A DNA stretch of 64,000 nucleotides from Arthrobacter sp. (GCA_031277795.1 JAITLQ010000015.1:217667-281666); one strand, 5' to 3'. Shown: positions 18,225 to 26,349, counted from the first letter of the stretch. The notes: a model not told the origin generated them from the sequence alone. Made by a program: numbers and translations.

Positions 18225-18862
18225 CGCGAATCCTGCTCGTGGACGATCATCCCATCCTGCGCCACGGGGTGCGCGCGCTGCTGGAGACGCAGCGGGACCT
18301 CACTGTTGTGGCGGAGGGCGGAAGCCAGAGCGAGGCCCTGACCGCGGCGCGCGAGGCGCGCGCCCGCGGCGAGGCACCCGACGTCGCGCTCGTCGACCTG
18401 GACTTGGGTGCAGGCGAGCCGGGCGGGAACGAGGTCGCCGCCGCCCTGCTGCGTGAGCACCATGAGCTGCGCGTCCTGATCCTCACGGCGTTCGACGCCG
18501 CCGCCGACGTGCGGGCGGCCGAGACGGCGGGGGCCGTGGGATATCTCGTGAAGGACGCGGCACCGGCCGAGATCTTCGGGGCCGTGCGGGCCGCCGCCGC
18601 CGGGCTGCGGGCCTTCTCCCCGGAGGCCTCCAGGCACCTCGACGCCCGCGCCGCCGCGCCGGAGACTGCGCTCACCCGGCGTGAACTCGAGGTGCTGGCC
18701 CACGCGGCCCAAGGGCACTCCAACCGGGAGCTGGCGGAGCTCATGGGTGTCGGCGAGGCGACGGTGAAGACACACCTGCATCACGCCTTGACCAAGCTGA
18801 ACGCCCCCAATCGCCAGGCGGCGGTCGCGAGGGCGCTGGAACGCGGGCTCATCCGCCGCTGA
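18221..18862 (+). CDS. Response regulator, NarL/FixJ family
   Basis: A 213-residue protein has a receiver domain (1-120; acidic pocket DDHP at 8-11, phospho-acceptor Asp59 in ALVDLD, Lys in YLVKDA) and a C-terminal LuxR-type HTH (about 145-207, ELEVLAHAAQGHSNRELAELMGVGEATVKTHL region). It is cognate to the overlapping kinase. The next gene downstream, a DUF4822 surface protein, is a reasonable target because it starts 159 bases later in the same direction. Confidence 0.93.
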   Translation: MTRILLVDDHPILRHGVRALLETQRDLTVVAEGGSQSEALTAAREARARGEAPDVALVDLDLGAGEPGGNEVAAALLREHHELRVLILTAFDAAADVRAAETAGAVGYLVKDAAPAEIFGAVRAAAAGLRAFSPEASRHLDARAAAPETALTRRELEVLAHAAQGHSNRELAELMGVGEATVKTHLHHALTKLNAPNRQAAVARALERGLIRR

Positions 18863-18902
18863 TCCGCCGCCGGCTCGAGGCCGGTCCGCCGCCGGTCCCG
18901 TG

Positions 18903-18913
18903 GAAATGATTTC
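18903..18913. promoter_or_regulatory. Palindrome upstream of DUF4822 gene
   Basis: GAAATGATTTC is an 11-base perfect palindrome extended by GGAA/TTCC flanks. It lies 108 bases before the surface-protein start and could be the response-regulator site; this is inference only. Confidence 0.3.
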
Positions 18914-19020
18914 TTCCATCTCCACCGATCGGTTGAGTTCAGGCGGCCGCCCGGTTCGTAGTTTCGTGGTGTCGCGTCAACCCCCGGGCGCGGCATCCGA
19001 GCTATCGAAGGACCAGCTTC

Positions 19021-20382
19021 ATGCGCGCCAACCTCACCCGCACCGCGGGCTCCGTTCTCCTTGCCGCGGCCGTGACCGTCGGGTTCGCCCCGGCGGCGCT
19101 CGCATCCGTGGGGCCGGAGGATTCACCGGCCGCCTCCACCGCGACCGCCGCCGCTACGGCTGCTGCCCCGGCGGCGAACGCGCCCCGCGCCGCCCAGTCG
19201 CCGTCGCAGGTGTTGGAGTCCACGCCGTGGCAGACCACGGGTGCCGTTGACCAGGATGGCAAGAAGGTGGCCCTGGATCACCCGGGCGTGGCGAATTACG
19301 TGGGTTGGGCGTATTACAAGGCCGATGGCACGTTCACGATGTACAACCTGGATGATTCGCCGAAGATGCATGGCGAGTGGTCGGTGGACGCGGAGGGCAA
19401 GACGCGCACGCTCGTGGCCAAGAACGATGCGGGGGAGGTGTTGTTCACGCGGGTGGTGCCGCTCGTGGAGCTGACCGCGTCGACGTTCACGTACCGGGTG
19501 TTCCCGGATGCGGCGGATCAATCCACCTACTTCGACATCATTCACACGCCCACCAACCACGCCGAGCCGGGGAGCGAGCAGGAGCCCGAGGAGCCGGCGC
19601 AGTCGCCGTCGCAGGTGTTGGAGTCCACGCCGTGGCAGACCACGGGTGCCGTTGATCAGGATGGCAAGAAGGTGGCGCTGGATCACCCGGGTGTGGCCAA
19701 CTATGTGGGTTGGGCGTATTACAAGGCCGATGGCACGTTCACGATGTACAACCTGGATGATTCGCCGAAGATGCATGGTGAGTGGTCGGTGGACGCGGAG
19801 GGCAAGACGCGCACGCTCGTGGCCAAGAACGATGCGGGGGAGGTGTTGTTCACGCGGGTGGTGCCGCTCGTGGAGCTGACGGAGTCGACGTTCACCTACC
19901 GGGTGTTCCCGGATGCGGCGGATGAGTCGACCTACTTCGACATCATCCACACGCCCACCAACCACGCAGAGCCCTCCGCCCCGGAGAAGCCGGTCGACCC
20001 CGAGACTCCGGGCACCGACGAACCCGGCACCGAGACGCCGGAGAATCCGGAGCAGTCCGGAACGGACGAGCCCGGCGCGGAGACCCCCGGTGCCGAGACG
20101 CCCGAGCAGCCGGGCACCGACGCCCCGCAGGACCAAGACCGGGCCCCGGTCGACGAAGTGCCCGCCGACACGATCCCCGCCGCCGATGCCCCCACCGCGG
20201 GCGACGTCGCAGACGACAACACGGCCAACGAGGGGGACGCGGCGGAAGACGCCGCAGCGGAGCAGGGCGAGCTGGCCCGCACCGGTGCCGAGGGGCCGGT
20301 GGCCATCACGGCGGCTGCGCTGTTCGCGCTGATGGGCGGAGCGGGAGCCTTTGTTGCCGCGCGCCGACGCAGCGCCGCCTGA
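19021..20382 (+). CDS. Wall-anchored protein with two DUF4822 domains
   Basis: A 453-residue exported protein begins with a signal peptide (MRANLTRTAGSVLLAAAVTV, cleavage near 29). Two 125-residue DUF4822-like domains (about 59-183 and 194-318) share nearly the same sequence, each with STPWQTTGA, NYVGWAYYKADGTFTMYNL and YFDIIHTPTNHAEP. A Pro/Glu/Thr-rich wall-spanning linker follows (about 318-415). LARTG at 418-422, a hydrophobic helix and a RRRSAA tail form a class E sortase-type signal. The function of DUF4822 is unknown to me. Its place directly after a two-component operon suggests regulated expression. Confidence 0.85.
   Translation: MRANLTRTAGSVLLAAAVTVGFAPAALASVGPEDSPAASTATAAATAAAPAANAPRAAQSPSQVLESTPWQTTGAVDQDGKKVALDHPGVANYVGWAYYKADGTFTMYNLDDSPKMHGEWSVDAEGKTRTLVAKNDAGEVLFTRVVPLVELTASTFTYRVFPDAADQSTYFDIIHTPTNHAEPGSEQEPEEPAQSPSQVLESTPWQTTGAVDQDGKKVALDHPGVANYVGWAYYKADGTFTMYNLDDSPKMHGEWSVDAEGKTRTLVAKNDAGEVLFTRVVPLVELTESTFTYRVFPDAADESTYFDIIHTPTNHAEPSAPEKPVDPETPGTDEPGTETPENPEQSGTDEPGAETPGAETPEQPGTDAPQDQDRAPVDEVPADTIPAADAPTAGDVADDNTANEGDAAEDAAAEQGELARTGAEGPVAITAAALFALMGGAGAFVAARRRSAA
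19195..19974 (+). repeat. Tandem near-identical DNA duplication encoding the two DUF4822 domains
   Basis: Copies at about 19195-19569 and 19600-19974 are offset by exactly 405 bases (135 codons) and differ by only scattered bases, so the duplication is recent or kept alike by gene conversion. Confidence 0.85.
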
Positions 20383-20463
20383 CCCGGCCCCGCACCCCTC
20401 GGAACCGGCGTTGCCAACGCCACCGGCCGCCGTCGGGCGCTGGATGCAGGGAAGCAGGGAAAA

Positions 20464-20511
20464 GAACGGCGGTGCCGCCCCCTCAAGAACGAGGGGGCGG
20501 CACCGCCGTTC
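20464..20511. terminator. Strong bidirectional hairpin
   Basis: Perfect 21-base arms (20464-20484 and 20491-20511) with loop AAGAAC sit between convergent genes and serve the surface protein and the NYN protein. Confidence 0.8.
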
Positions 20512-20544
20512 CCGGCGTGCGGTCGGGGCCCGCGCCGGGGAACA

Positions 20545-21093
20545 TCAGATGAAGTCCAGCGGGTTGAAGTCCGCGATGTCGATGATGCGCACGCGCGGCA
20601 GCGGGGCCTTGAACGCCTCGATGTCGTATTCGAGGTCGAGCACCTCGATGCCGGGCACCTTGCGCAGCTCGCCGGACATGAGCTCGTTGAAACCCACGGC
20701 GGCCAGACGTCGCTCGGGGTCCGCGGCCAGCGCCGTCATCTGCGGGACGAAGTCGGCGTCGTGGCTCACGAGCGCCACGTCCGCCTCGCGCTCGAGGAGC
20801 GCCTCGGCCGTGCGCTGGATGGCGATGTCGACGATCTTGCCCTCGCCGGAGAGCGGGATCGGCTTGTAGTTCATGGCCAGGAGCGCCTGCACAAAGCTCA
20901 TGGGCACCTCGCCGTTGGTGGCGAGGAAGAAGAGCGCCGTGACGGGCTGCTCCCACTCGTCCTCCATGGCGTGCAGGAGCTGCTGCCAGCGGGGGCGCTC
21001 CTCGGGGTTGGGGCGGCGGCCCAGGATCGACTGACCCAGGGTGGCGTCGATGTTCTCCCCGTCGACCAGCAGGTACGTGCGGCGTGTGTTCAT
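20545..21093 (-). CDS. NYN-domain (LabA/DUF88-like) putative ribonuclease
   Basis: A 182-residue protein has the NYN/PIN-like fold. YLLVDGENID near the N-terminus gives the first acidic residue, and VSHDADFVPQM (about 110-120) the conserved SxDxDF metal site. Family members are predicted metal-dependent RNases. The ATG at 21093 is preferred to longer in-frame starts because a TACAGT -10 lies exactly 7 bases upstream, making the transcript leaderless. The gene stands alone. Confidence 0.8.
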   Translation of the reverse strand: MNTRRTYLLVDGENIDATLGQSILGRRPNPEERPRWQQLLHAMEDEWEQPVTALFFLATNGEVPMSFVQALLAMNYKPIPLSGEGKIVDIAIQRTAEALLEREADVALVSHDADFVPQMTALAADPERRLAAVGFNELMSGELRKVPGIEVLDLEYDIEAFKAPLPRVRIIDIADFNPLDFI

Positions 21094-21106
21094 TCGAGTC
21101 ACTGTA
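21094..21106 (-). promoter_or_regulatory. Leaderless promoter of NYN gene
   Basis: On the minus strand, TACAGT (complement of 21101-21106) is followed by 7 bases and the start codon, with no ribosome site. Confidence 0.5.
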
Positions 21107-21209
21107 GTCGGGCGGCCTCGATGCGGCGCCCAGCGGGACGTTGCGTGCGCTGTGCGCTGAAGGCGGTGCCGTGGGCGCGGGCGGCACGCCCGCTTTGCCC
21201 CCACACGCC

Positions 21210-21256
21210 CACGGGGCACGACGGCGGGTGGTCACCACCCGCCGTCGTGCCCCGTG
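21210..21256. terminator. 23-base perfect palindromic hairpin
   Basis: Arms 21210-21232 and 21234-21256 are perfect and meet at a single central base. It is downstream of the minus-strand oxidoreductase and contains the ACGGCGGGTGG core found in other hairpins of this window. Confidence 0.7.
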
Positions 21257-21267
21257 GGGTGCCTGGC

Positions 21268-21873
21268 TCAGGCCCCGGCGACCGTGAAGCGCTGCTCGCG
21301 GTGCTTGGGGGTCTCCAGCTCGTCCAGGGCGGCGACGGCGAAGGTGTCGGCCGTGACGAAGTCGCCCGCGGGCTGGTTGGAGCCCAGGACGTAGGCGGTG
21401 CGCTCGCCCGGGGCGATGACGGGCGCCGGGGCCAGCATGGTCCAGTCGAGGCCCGAGGAGGACTGGTAGGAGAGCAGGACCGCGGCGAAGGTGTCGGCCT
21501 CGGCCTTGTACTCGGCCGGGAAGCCCTCGGTGTCCTTGAGCATGGTGCCGTCCGGGGTCTGGGTGGCGCCGGCACCACCGACCACGAACAGGCGGCCGGG
21601 GATCTCGGTCTCGGCGATCTCGTCGTGCAGCTCGCGGAAGTCCTCGTGGTCCGAGCCGTCGCGCGGGGAGGGGACGGAGAGGACCACGACGTCGTTCTTG
21701 GCGGCAATGTCGCGGTACGTGGCGAGGTCGGAGAGCTCGGCGGCGACGGCGGTGGCGCCCTCGACCTCGGTGCCCTTGCGGGTGATGGCGGTGACCTCGT
21801 GGCCGCGGGCGATGGCCTCGGCGGCGATCGGGCCGCCCACCATTCCGGTGGCTCCGTAGACGGCGATCTTCAT
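21268..21873 (-). CDS. NAD(P)-binding atypical SDR / NmrA-like oxidoreductase
   Basis: A 201-residue Rossmann protein opens with MKIAVYGATGMVGG, the GxxGxxG dinucleotide loop of atypical short-chain dehydrogenases. The small size and the LFVVGGAGATQTPDG segment match the NAD(P)H-binding YwnB/NmrA-like group, whose substrates are usually unknown. AAGGAG precedes the ATG. It is divergent from an HxlR regulator with a shared operator region. Such pairs commonly respond to electrophile or quinone stress, which is inference here. Confidence 0.85.
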   Translation of the reverse strand: MKIAVYGATGMVGGPIAAEAIARGHEVTAITRKGTEVEGATAVAAELSDLATYRDIAAKNDVVVLSVPSPRDGSDHEDFRELHDEIAETEIPGRLFVVGGAGATQTPDGTMLKDTEGFPAEYKAEADTFAAVLLSYQSSSGLDWTMLAPAPVIAPGERTAYVLGSNQPAGDFVTADTFAVAALDELETPKHREQRFTVAGA

Positions 21874-21952
21874 GGTGACTCCTTGGTGTGTGGTGCTGTG
21901 CGCCGCGGTGAGGCGGCTGGCGTGGTGGCCGGATCCGGCCGTTGGTCTAAGA

Positions 21953-21999
21953 GTATCTACTGGATACCAAGTACCTCAACGTACTAAAGTATCCGTATG
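21953..21999 (+). promoter_or_regulatory. HxlR operator overlapping leaderless promoter
   Basis: GTATC/GATAC (21953-21957, 21963-21967) and GGATAC/GTATCC (21962-21967, 21989-21994) are overlapping inverted repeats, with GTAC half-sites inside. A TAAAGT -10 (21985-21990) precedes the ATG at 21997 by 6 bases, so bound regulator would block its own leaderless promoter. Confidence 0.55.
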
Positions 22000-22365
22000 G
22001 TTAGCATGGACGGCTTCGATGTCATGGACCCGCAATGCCCCTCGCGCGTGGTGTTGCAGCGGCTGGGGGACAAGTGGACGCCGCTCGTCTTCCAATCCCT
22101 CAAGGAGGGCACCCGCCGCTTCGGTGAGATCCGCGGCGACATCGGCGCGGTGACGCCCAAGGTGCTGACGCAGACGCTGCGCACGCTCGAGCGCGACGGG
22201 CTCGTCACGCGCACCGTGTACCCCGAGGTCCCGCCGCGCGTCGAGTACGCGCTGACCGGGCTGGGTCGCTCCCTGCTTGGCCCGCTCGACGCCGTGCGCG
22301 TGTGGGCCGAGGCCAACGCTGACGAGGTGCTGGCCAGCCGAGAGGCCTTCGACGACACGCTCTGA
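21997..22365 (+). CDS. HxlR-family transcriptional regulator
   Basis: A 122-residue winged-helix protein carries the HxlR pattern: CPSRVVLQRLGDKWTPLVFQSL at about 13-34, RFGEIRGDIGAVTPKVLTQTLRTLERDGLV for the recognition helix, and YPEVPPRVEYALTGLG for the wing. The cysteine near residue 13 is the redox or aldehyde-sensing position in several HxlR proteins. It is divergent from and probably controls the NAD(P)-binding oxidoreductase, and itself. Confidence 0.9.
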   Translation: MVSMDGFDVMDPQCPSRVVLQRLGDKWTPLVFQSLKEGTRRFGEIRGDIGAVTPKVLTQTLRTLERDGLVTRTVYPEVPPRVEYALTGLGRSLLGPLDAVRVWAEANADEVLASREAFDDTL

Positions 22366-22472
22366 CGCGCGGGGCTGTGTGAAGCGTTGGGCTGCGCGGC
22401 GCTGAGGGGCACGTCGCGTTGAGGCTTGGGACGGCGGGGCGCAACGCCCGACGGCGTGGGGGAGGGCAGCGC

Positions 22473-22997
22473 TCACCGCTCGCCCACTCCGGGGGCCGGG
22501 CAGGCGGTCCCGCCCGGCTCGCTTGCCTCCGGGGAACCGGTGGACTCGGCGTCCGCCGCCGCGCGGGCGGCCTCGCGCGCCTGGACCCAGCCGGTGATGT
22601 CGGCCGAGAGGAAGCGGCGGTGCGAGCCGCGATAGCTCACGGGGATCTCGCCCGCGTCGGTGAGGTTGCGCAGGTAGGTGGCCGAGATCCCGGCCAGGCG
22701 CGCCGCCTGCGAGGTGTTGAGCCACGTCTGCGCCGAGGAGAGTTCGACCCCGTCGCCGTTGGCCAGCCGCGAGAGCAGCTCGAGCACGGCCTCGGCCGCC
22801 GCGGGCGGCAGTTCCACGGAGCCTTCTGCGCCCTCGCCCGCCCCGGGCGAGGCGAGCGCCAGAGCCGGCCGTGCGCCGTCGGGCAGTGAAGCCCCCAAGC
22901 CCTCGAGTCCCGCTCGCAGGGTGGCCGCCTGGTCCGGCGTGAGCGCGTCGAAGCGGGCGTGGTGGCCCAGGGCGGTCAAGGGTTGCGACATGCTCAC
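22473..22997 (-). CDS. Excisionase/antitoxin-like HTH protein, no toxin beside it
   Basis: A 174-residue protein has an N-terminal helical region (LTALGHHARFDALTPDQAA), a low-complexity linker and a MerR/Xis-type HTH at about 86-137 (WLNTSQAARLAGISATYLRNLTDAGEIPVSYRGSHRRFLSADITGWV). This layout is that of antitoxins that usually precede a PIN-domain toxin. Here the next gene downstream is the convergent HxlR regulator, so no toxin is present. The start may be GTG at 22997 or ATG at 22991, which has a GGTGAG upstream. It may be a solitary regulator or a remnant of a toxin-antitoxin pair. Confidence 0.65.
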   Translation of the reverse strand: MSMSQPLTALGHHARFDALTPDQAATLRAGLEGLGASLPDGARPALALASPGAGEGAEGSVELPPAAAEAVLELLSRLANGDGVELSSAQTWLNTSQAARLAGISATYLRNLTDAGEIPVSYRGSHRRFLSADITGWVQAREAARAAADAESTGSPEASEPGGTACPAPGVGER

Positions 22998-23114
22998 CAG
23001 TTGATCGCATGCGCGCGCCGCGTGCCAAGCGAACGGGCCGCCTGGCGTTCACATGACGTGTTCACAGCGCGGCGGCGCGGGCGGACCTGCTAGGCTCCCG
23101 GACCAGGTCTAAAG

Positions 23115-23230
23115 AAAGTACTGACCTCCCGCAGCATGCGGCCCACAACGCCACACCCGGCGTGGCCAGCGCGGGAAGCCCCTCCGCCGCAGCGCGTTCG
23201 CGCGGCCGGCAGCCATGAGGCCAGTACTTT
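23115..23230. promoter_or_regulatory. Distant inverted repeat in malic enzyme leader
   Basis: AAAGTACTGACCT (23115-23127) and AGGCCAGTACTTT (23218-23230) are inverted copies with 12 of 13 matches, 90 bases apart and 44 bases before the malic enzyme start. They could be paired operators (looping) or the base stem of a leader RNA. The rest of 22998-23274 shows no gene. Confidence 0.4.
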
Positions 23231-23274
23231 GCCGCGCACAGCGCTGGCCCTTGAAGACCTCAAAGGACCCTTCC

Positions 23275-24438
23275 ATGACGACGACGTCACTTTCCGCCCC
23301 CATCTCCGAGGACGAGATCATGCAGGCGCACCTGGGCGGCAAGCTCAGCGTGGGCGCCACGATGCCCCTCGAGAGCAAGCGCGACCTCTCCATCGCCTAC
23401 ACGCCTGGCGTGGCCCAGGTGTCCAGGGCCATCCACGCCGATCCGACCCTCGCCCCGACGCACACGTGGGCGGGTCGCCTCGTGGCCGTGGTTTCCGACG
23501 GCACGGCCGTGCTGGGCCTCGGGGACATCGGCGCCGCGGCCTCGCTGCCCGTGATGGAGGGCAAGTCGGCGCTGTTCAAGCAGTTCGGCGGGCTCGATTC
23601 CATCCCCCTGGTCCTGAACACCACGGACGTGGACGAGATCGTGGAGACGCTCGTTCGCCTGCGCCCCAGCTTCGGCGCCGTGAACCTCGAGGACGTTTCG
23701 GCCCCGCGCTGCTTCGAGCTCGAGGCGAAGCTCATCGAGGCGCTCGACTGCCCGGTCATGCACGACGATCAGCACGGCACCGCCGTGGTGGTGCTGGCCG
23801 CGCTGCTCAACGCGGCCAAGGTCACGGGGCGCACGCTCGCGGACCTCAACGTGGTCATCTCCGGGGCCGGTGCCGCCGGCATTGCGATCGCCGACATGCT
23901 GCTGGCCGTCGGTGCGGGGGACGTGGTGATCGTCGATTCCCGGGGCGCCATCCACGCGGGCCGCGGGGACCTCACGCCCATCAAGGCCGAGTACGCGGCG
24001 CGTTCCAATGCCCGCGGCGTCACGGGGGATGTTCTCGAGGCGCTGCGCGGGGCCGATGCGTTTGTCGGCGTCTCCTCGGCCAAGCTCCCGGAGGACGCGC
24101 TCGCCGGGATGAACCCGGAGGGGATCGTGCTGGCGCTGTCCAACCCGGACCCCGAGGTGATGCCGGACGTCGCGGCGCGGCATGCCGCCGTGGTGGCCAC
24201 GGGGCGCAGCGACTTCGCCAATCAGATCAACAACGTCCTGGCCTTCCCCGGGATCTTCCGCGGCGCGCTCGACGCCGGGGCGCTGCGCATCACCCAGGAG
24301 ATGAAGGTCGCGGCCGCGCACGCGATCGCGGACCTCGTGGGCGATGACCTCGCGGCCGACTACATCGTGCCGAGCCCGCTGGACCCGCGCGTGGCCGGGG
24401 CCGTGGCCGCCGCGGTCGCGGAGGCCTCCCGGGCCTGA
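23275..24438 (+). CDS. NAD(P)-dependent malic enzyme
   Basis: A 387-residue enzyme converts malate to pyruvate and CO2. Catalytic Tyr42 in IAYTPGVA, the lysine in EGKSALFKQFGG (about 97-108), acidic metal ligands in MHDDQHGTA (about 162-170) and the NAD loop SGAGAAGIAIADML (about 193-206) are all present. The length matches the short bacterial form without the phosphotransacetylase-like C-terminal domain. The ATG at 23275 follows AAAGGA. It is a single gene with its own leader and terminators. Confidence 0.93.
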   Translation: MTTTSLSAPISEDEIMQAHLGGKLSVGATMPLESKRDLSIAYTPGVAQVSRAIHADPTLAPTHTWAGRLVAVVSDGTAVLGLGDIGAAASLPVMEGKSALFKQFGGLDSIPLVLNTTDVDEIVETLVRLRPSFGAVNLEDVSAPRCFELEAKLIEALDCPVMHDDQHGTAVVVLAALLNAAKVTGRTLADLNVVISGAGAAGIAIADMLLAVGAGDVVIVDSRGAIHAGRGDLTPIKAEYAARSNARGVTGDVLEALRGADAFVGVSSAKLPEDALAGMNPEGIVLALSNPDPEVMPDVAARHAAVVATGRSDFANQINNVLAFPGIFRGALDAGALRITQEMKVAAAHAIADLVGDDLAADYIVPSPLDPRVAGAVAAAVAEASRA

Positions 24439-24460
24439 GCGCCCGGGCCGCTGCCGCCCA

Positions 24461-24485
24461 ACGGCGGGTGGTCACCACCCGCCGT
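24461..24485. terminator. Hairpin with ACGGCGGGTGG core
   Basis: Arms 24461-24472 and 24474-24485 are perfect around a central C, just after the malic enzyme stop. The sequence nearly repeats the core of the hairpin at 21210-21256. Confidence 0.65.
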
Positions 24486-24538
24486 CGGGCTCTCCGGTCC
24501 TCCACCCCAGGAGCCTCTGCCGCTCTCCGCCCCCCAGG

Positions 24539-24594
24539 ATCGGAGTGGGTTCGGTACGCTTCTTGGCCCAAAACCGTACTGAACCCACTCCGAT
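24539..24594. repeat. 20-base inverted repeat between malic enzyme and permease
   Basis: Arms 24539-24558 and 24575-24594 match at 19 of 20 positions around a 16-base loop. The arms are less GC-rich than the neighbouring hairpins. Confidence 0.55.
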
Positions 24595-24616
24595 TCCGAG
24601 GGGAAAGGGAGGGAAG

Positions 24617-24666
24617 CCGAGAGCCCGCCGCCGCCTTCGTGAAGGAAGGCGGCGGCGGGCTCTCGG
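24617..24666. terminator. 21-base perfect hairpin, permease terminator
   Basis: Arms 24617-24637 and 24646-24666 are perfect and end 21 bases before the stop of the minus-strand permease. Confidence 0.75.
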
Positions 24667-24687
24667 TGTCGCTGGGTCAGCGAGGGA

Positions 24688-26166
24688 TCAGCGGCCGGCG
24701 GTGTACGCCGCGGCGGCTTTGGTCTCCTCGGCGACCTTGGCGTTGTGCTCCTCGCGCAGCTTGGCGTGCGCGGGGTTGTTGCGCAGGGCCAGGTAGCCGA
24801 TGGCCACCAGGAGGAACCAGATGGGCGTGGCGATGAGGCCGGCCAGGGTGTCGGGGTCGCGGGTGAAGGCCCACAGCAGGAAGACGAAGAACGCCATGAC
24901 GACGTACGGCATGAAGAGGCCGCCCGGCATCTTGAACTTGCTCGCGTCGTGCTCCTGCGGACGGCGCTTGCGGTACACGAGGTAGCTCACCAGGATGATC
25001 GTCCACACGAACATGAAGCACAAGCTCGAGATCGTGGTGACGATCGAGAAGCCCTGGGACTTGTCCAGGCCGAAGACGAGCAACACGATCGCGCTGAGCA
25101 GGCAGACGCCGGAGAGGAAGAGCGCGTTCTGCGGCACCTTCCTGGCGGAGAGCTTGGCGAAGGCACGCGGCGCGTCGCCGTCGGTGGCCAGGCCGAAGAC
25201 CATGCGCGAGGTGGAGTAGATGCCGGAGTTGGCCGAGGACGTCGCGGACGTCAGCACCACCAGGTTGACGAGGTGGGCCGCCGCGCCGAGGCCCGCCAGC
25301 GAGAAGAGCATGACGAAGGGCGACTCGTCCTTGGAGAAGTTCTGCCACGGCACCACGGACATCAGGATGATGAGCGAACCCACGTAGAAGAGCAGGATGC
25401 GGACGGGGATGGCGTTGACGGCCTTGGGCAGGTTGTGCTCGGGGTTCTTGGTCTCGGCGGCGGCGGTGCCGACCAGCTCGATGCCGACGAACGCGAACAC
25501 GGCGATCTGGAAGCCCATCACGAAGCCCATGAACTCGCCCCCGAAGAAGCCGCCGTTCTGGTTGAACAGGTTCATGAAGGAGGCGGTGCCGGTCCCGTGT
25601 TCGTACTCATGCGTGAAGCCGGTGAAGATGAGCACGAGGCCGACGACGATGAGGGCTACGATGGCGACGATCTTGATCATCGCGAACCAGAACTCGGTCT
25701 CGCCGAAGCCCTTCACGGAGGGCAGGTTCAGTAGGACGAGGAGCACGATCACGGCCAGCGCCGGGATCCACAGCGGAATGGTCGGCAACCAGAACTTGAT
25801 GTACACGGAGGCGATGACGATCACGTCGGCCACGCCCGTGACGATCCAACAGAACCAGTAGGTCCAGCCCGTGAAGAAGGCAGCCCAGGGGCCGAGGATG
25901 TCGCCGGCAAAGTCGGCGAAGTTGCGGTACCCCGTGCGACTCAGGAGGAGTTCCCCCATGGCACGCATGACGAAGTAGAGCATGAAGCCGATGATCATGT
26001 AGACGAGGATCACCGAAGGGCCGGCCACCGAGATGGTCTTGCCCGAGCCCATGAAGAGGCCCGTTCCGATGGCGCCGCCGATGGCGATGAGCTGGATGTG
26101 TCGGTTGCTGAGGGCGCGTTCCAGTTCCTGGCCGCCCGGCTCAGTTCCGGTGGGATGCGAGGTCAT
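24688..26166 (-). CDS. Amino-acid permease (APC family, CycA/AnsP-like)
   Basis: A 492-residue, 12-helix amino acid:proton symporter. The entry motif LSNRHIQLIAIGGAIGTGLFMGSG near the N-terminus and ANSGIYSTSRMVFGLA in the middle are typical of the APC amino-acid transporter subgroup that includes CycA (D-Ser/D-Ala/Gly), AnsP and GabP. The exact substrate cannot be read from sequence. The ATG at 26166 gives the usual short cytoplasmic tail; a GTG at 26199 would add 11 residues. Confidence 0.88.
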   Translation of the reverse strand: MTSHPTGTEPGGQELERALSNRHIQLIAIGGAIGTGLFMGSGKTISVAGPSVILVYMIIGFMLYFVMRAMGELLLSRTGYRNFADFAGDILGPWAAFFTGWTYWFCWIVTGVADVIVIASVYIKFWLPTIPLWIPALAVIVLLVLLNLPSVKGFGETEFWFAMIKIVAIVALIVVGLVLIFTGFTHEYEHGTGTASFMNLFNQNGGFFGGEFMGFVMGFQIAVFAFVGIELVGTAAAETKNPEHNLPKAVNAIPVRILLFYVGSLIILMSVVPWQNFSKDESPFVMLFSLAGLGAAAHLVNLVVLTSATSSANSGIYSTSRMVFGLATDGDAPRAFAKLSARKVPQNALFLSGVCLLSAIVLLVFGLDKSQGFSIVTTISSLCFMFVWTIILVSYLVYRKRRPQEHDASKFKMPGGLFMPYVVMAFFVFLLWAFTRDPDTLAGLIATPIWFLLVAIGYLALRNNPAHAKLREEHNAKVAEETKAAAAYTAGR

Positions 26167-26334
26167 GCAGGCGACACTAGCGAATGTGGGCTGGATCACC
26201 AGCCATGACGCAGGGGTGTCAGCAAAGTGTGACCGGGGGAATGGTCATATCTCTCGCCTCGGTCCCCTCAGGGGAATTTATGGAACTCAACTTCCACAAG
26301 GTGAGATTGGCGGCGGAAGGGGCTCGTCTCCGAC

Positions 26335-26349
26335 TAGGGTGGTCTCATG
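26335..26349 (+). promoter_or_regulatory. Leaderless promoter of CitE-like gene
   Basis: TAGGGT (26335-26340), 6 bases, then ATG at 26347, with no ribosome site; identical in form to the hisC promoter. Confidence 0.55.

Noticed and set aside
24461-24666. Inverted repeats as ends of an insertion sequence
   Set aside because: They form three separate hairpins with short loops, and there is no transposase or target duplication.
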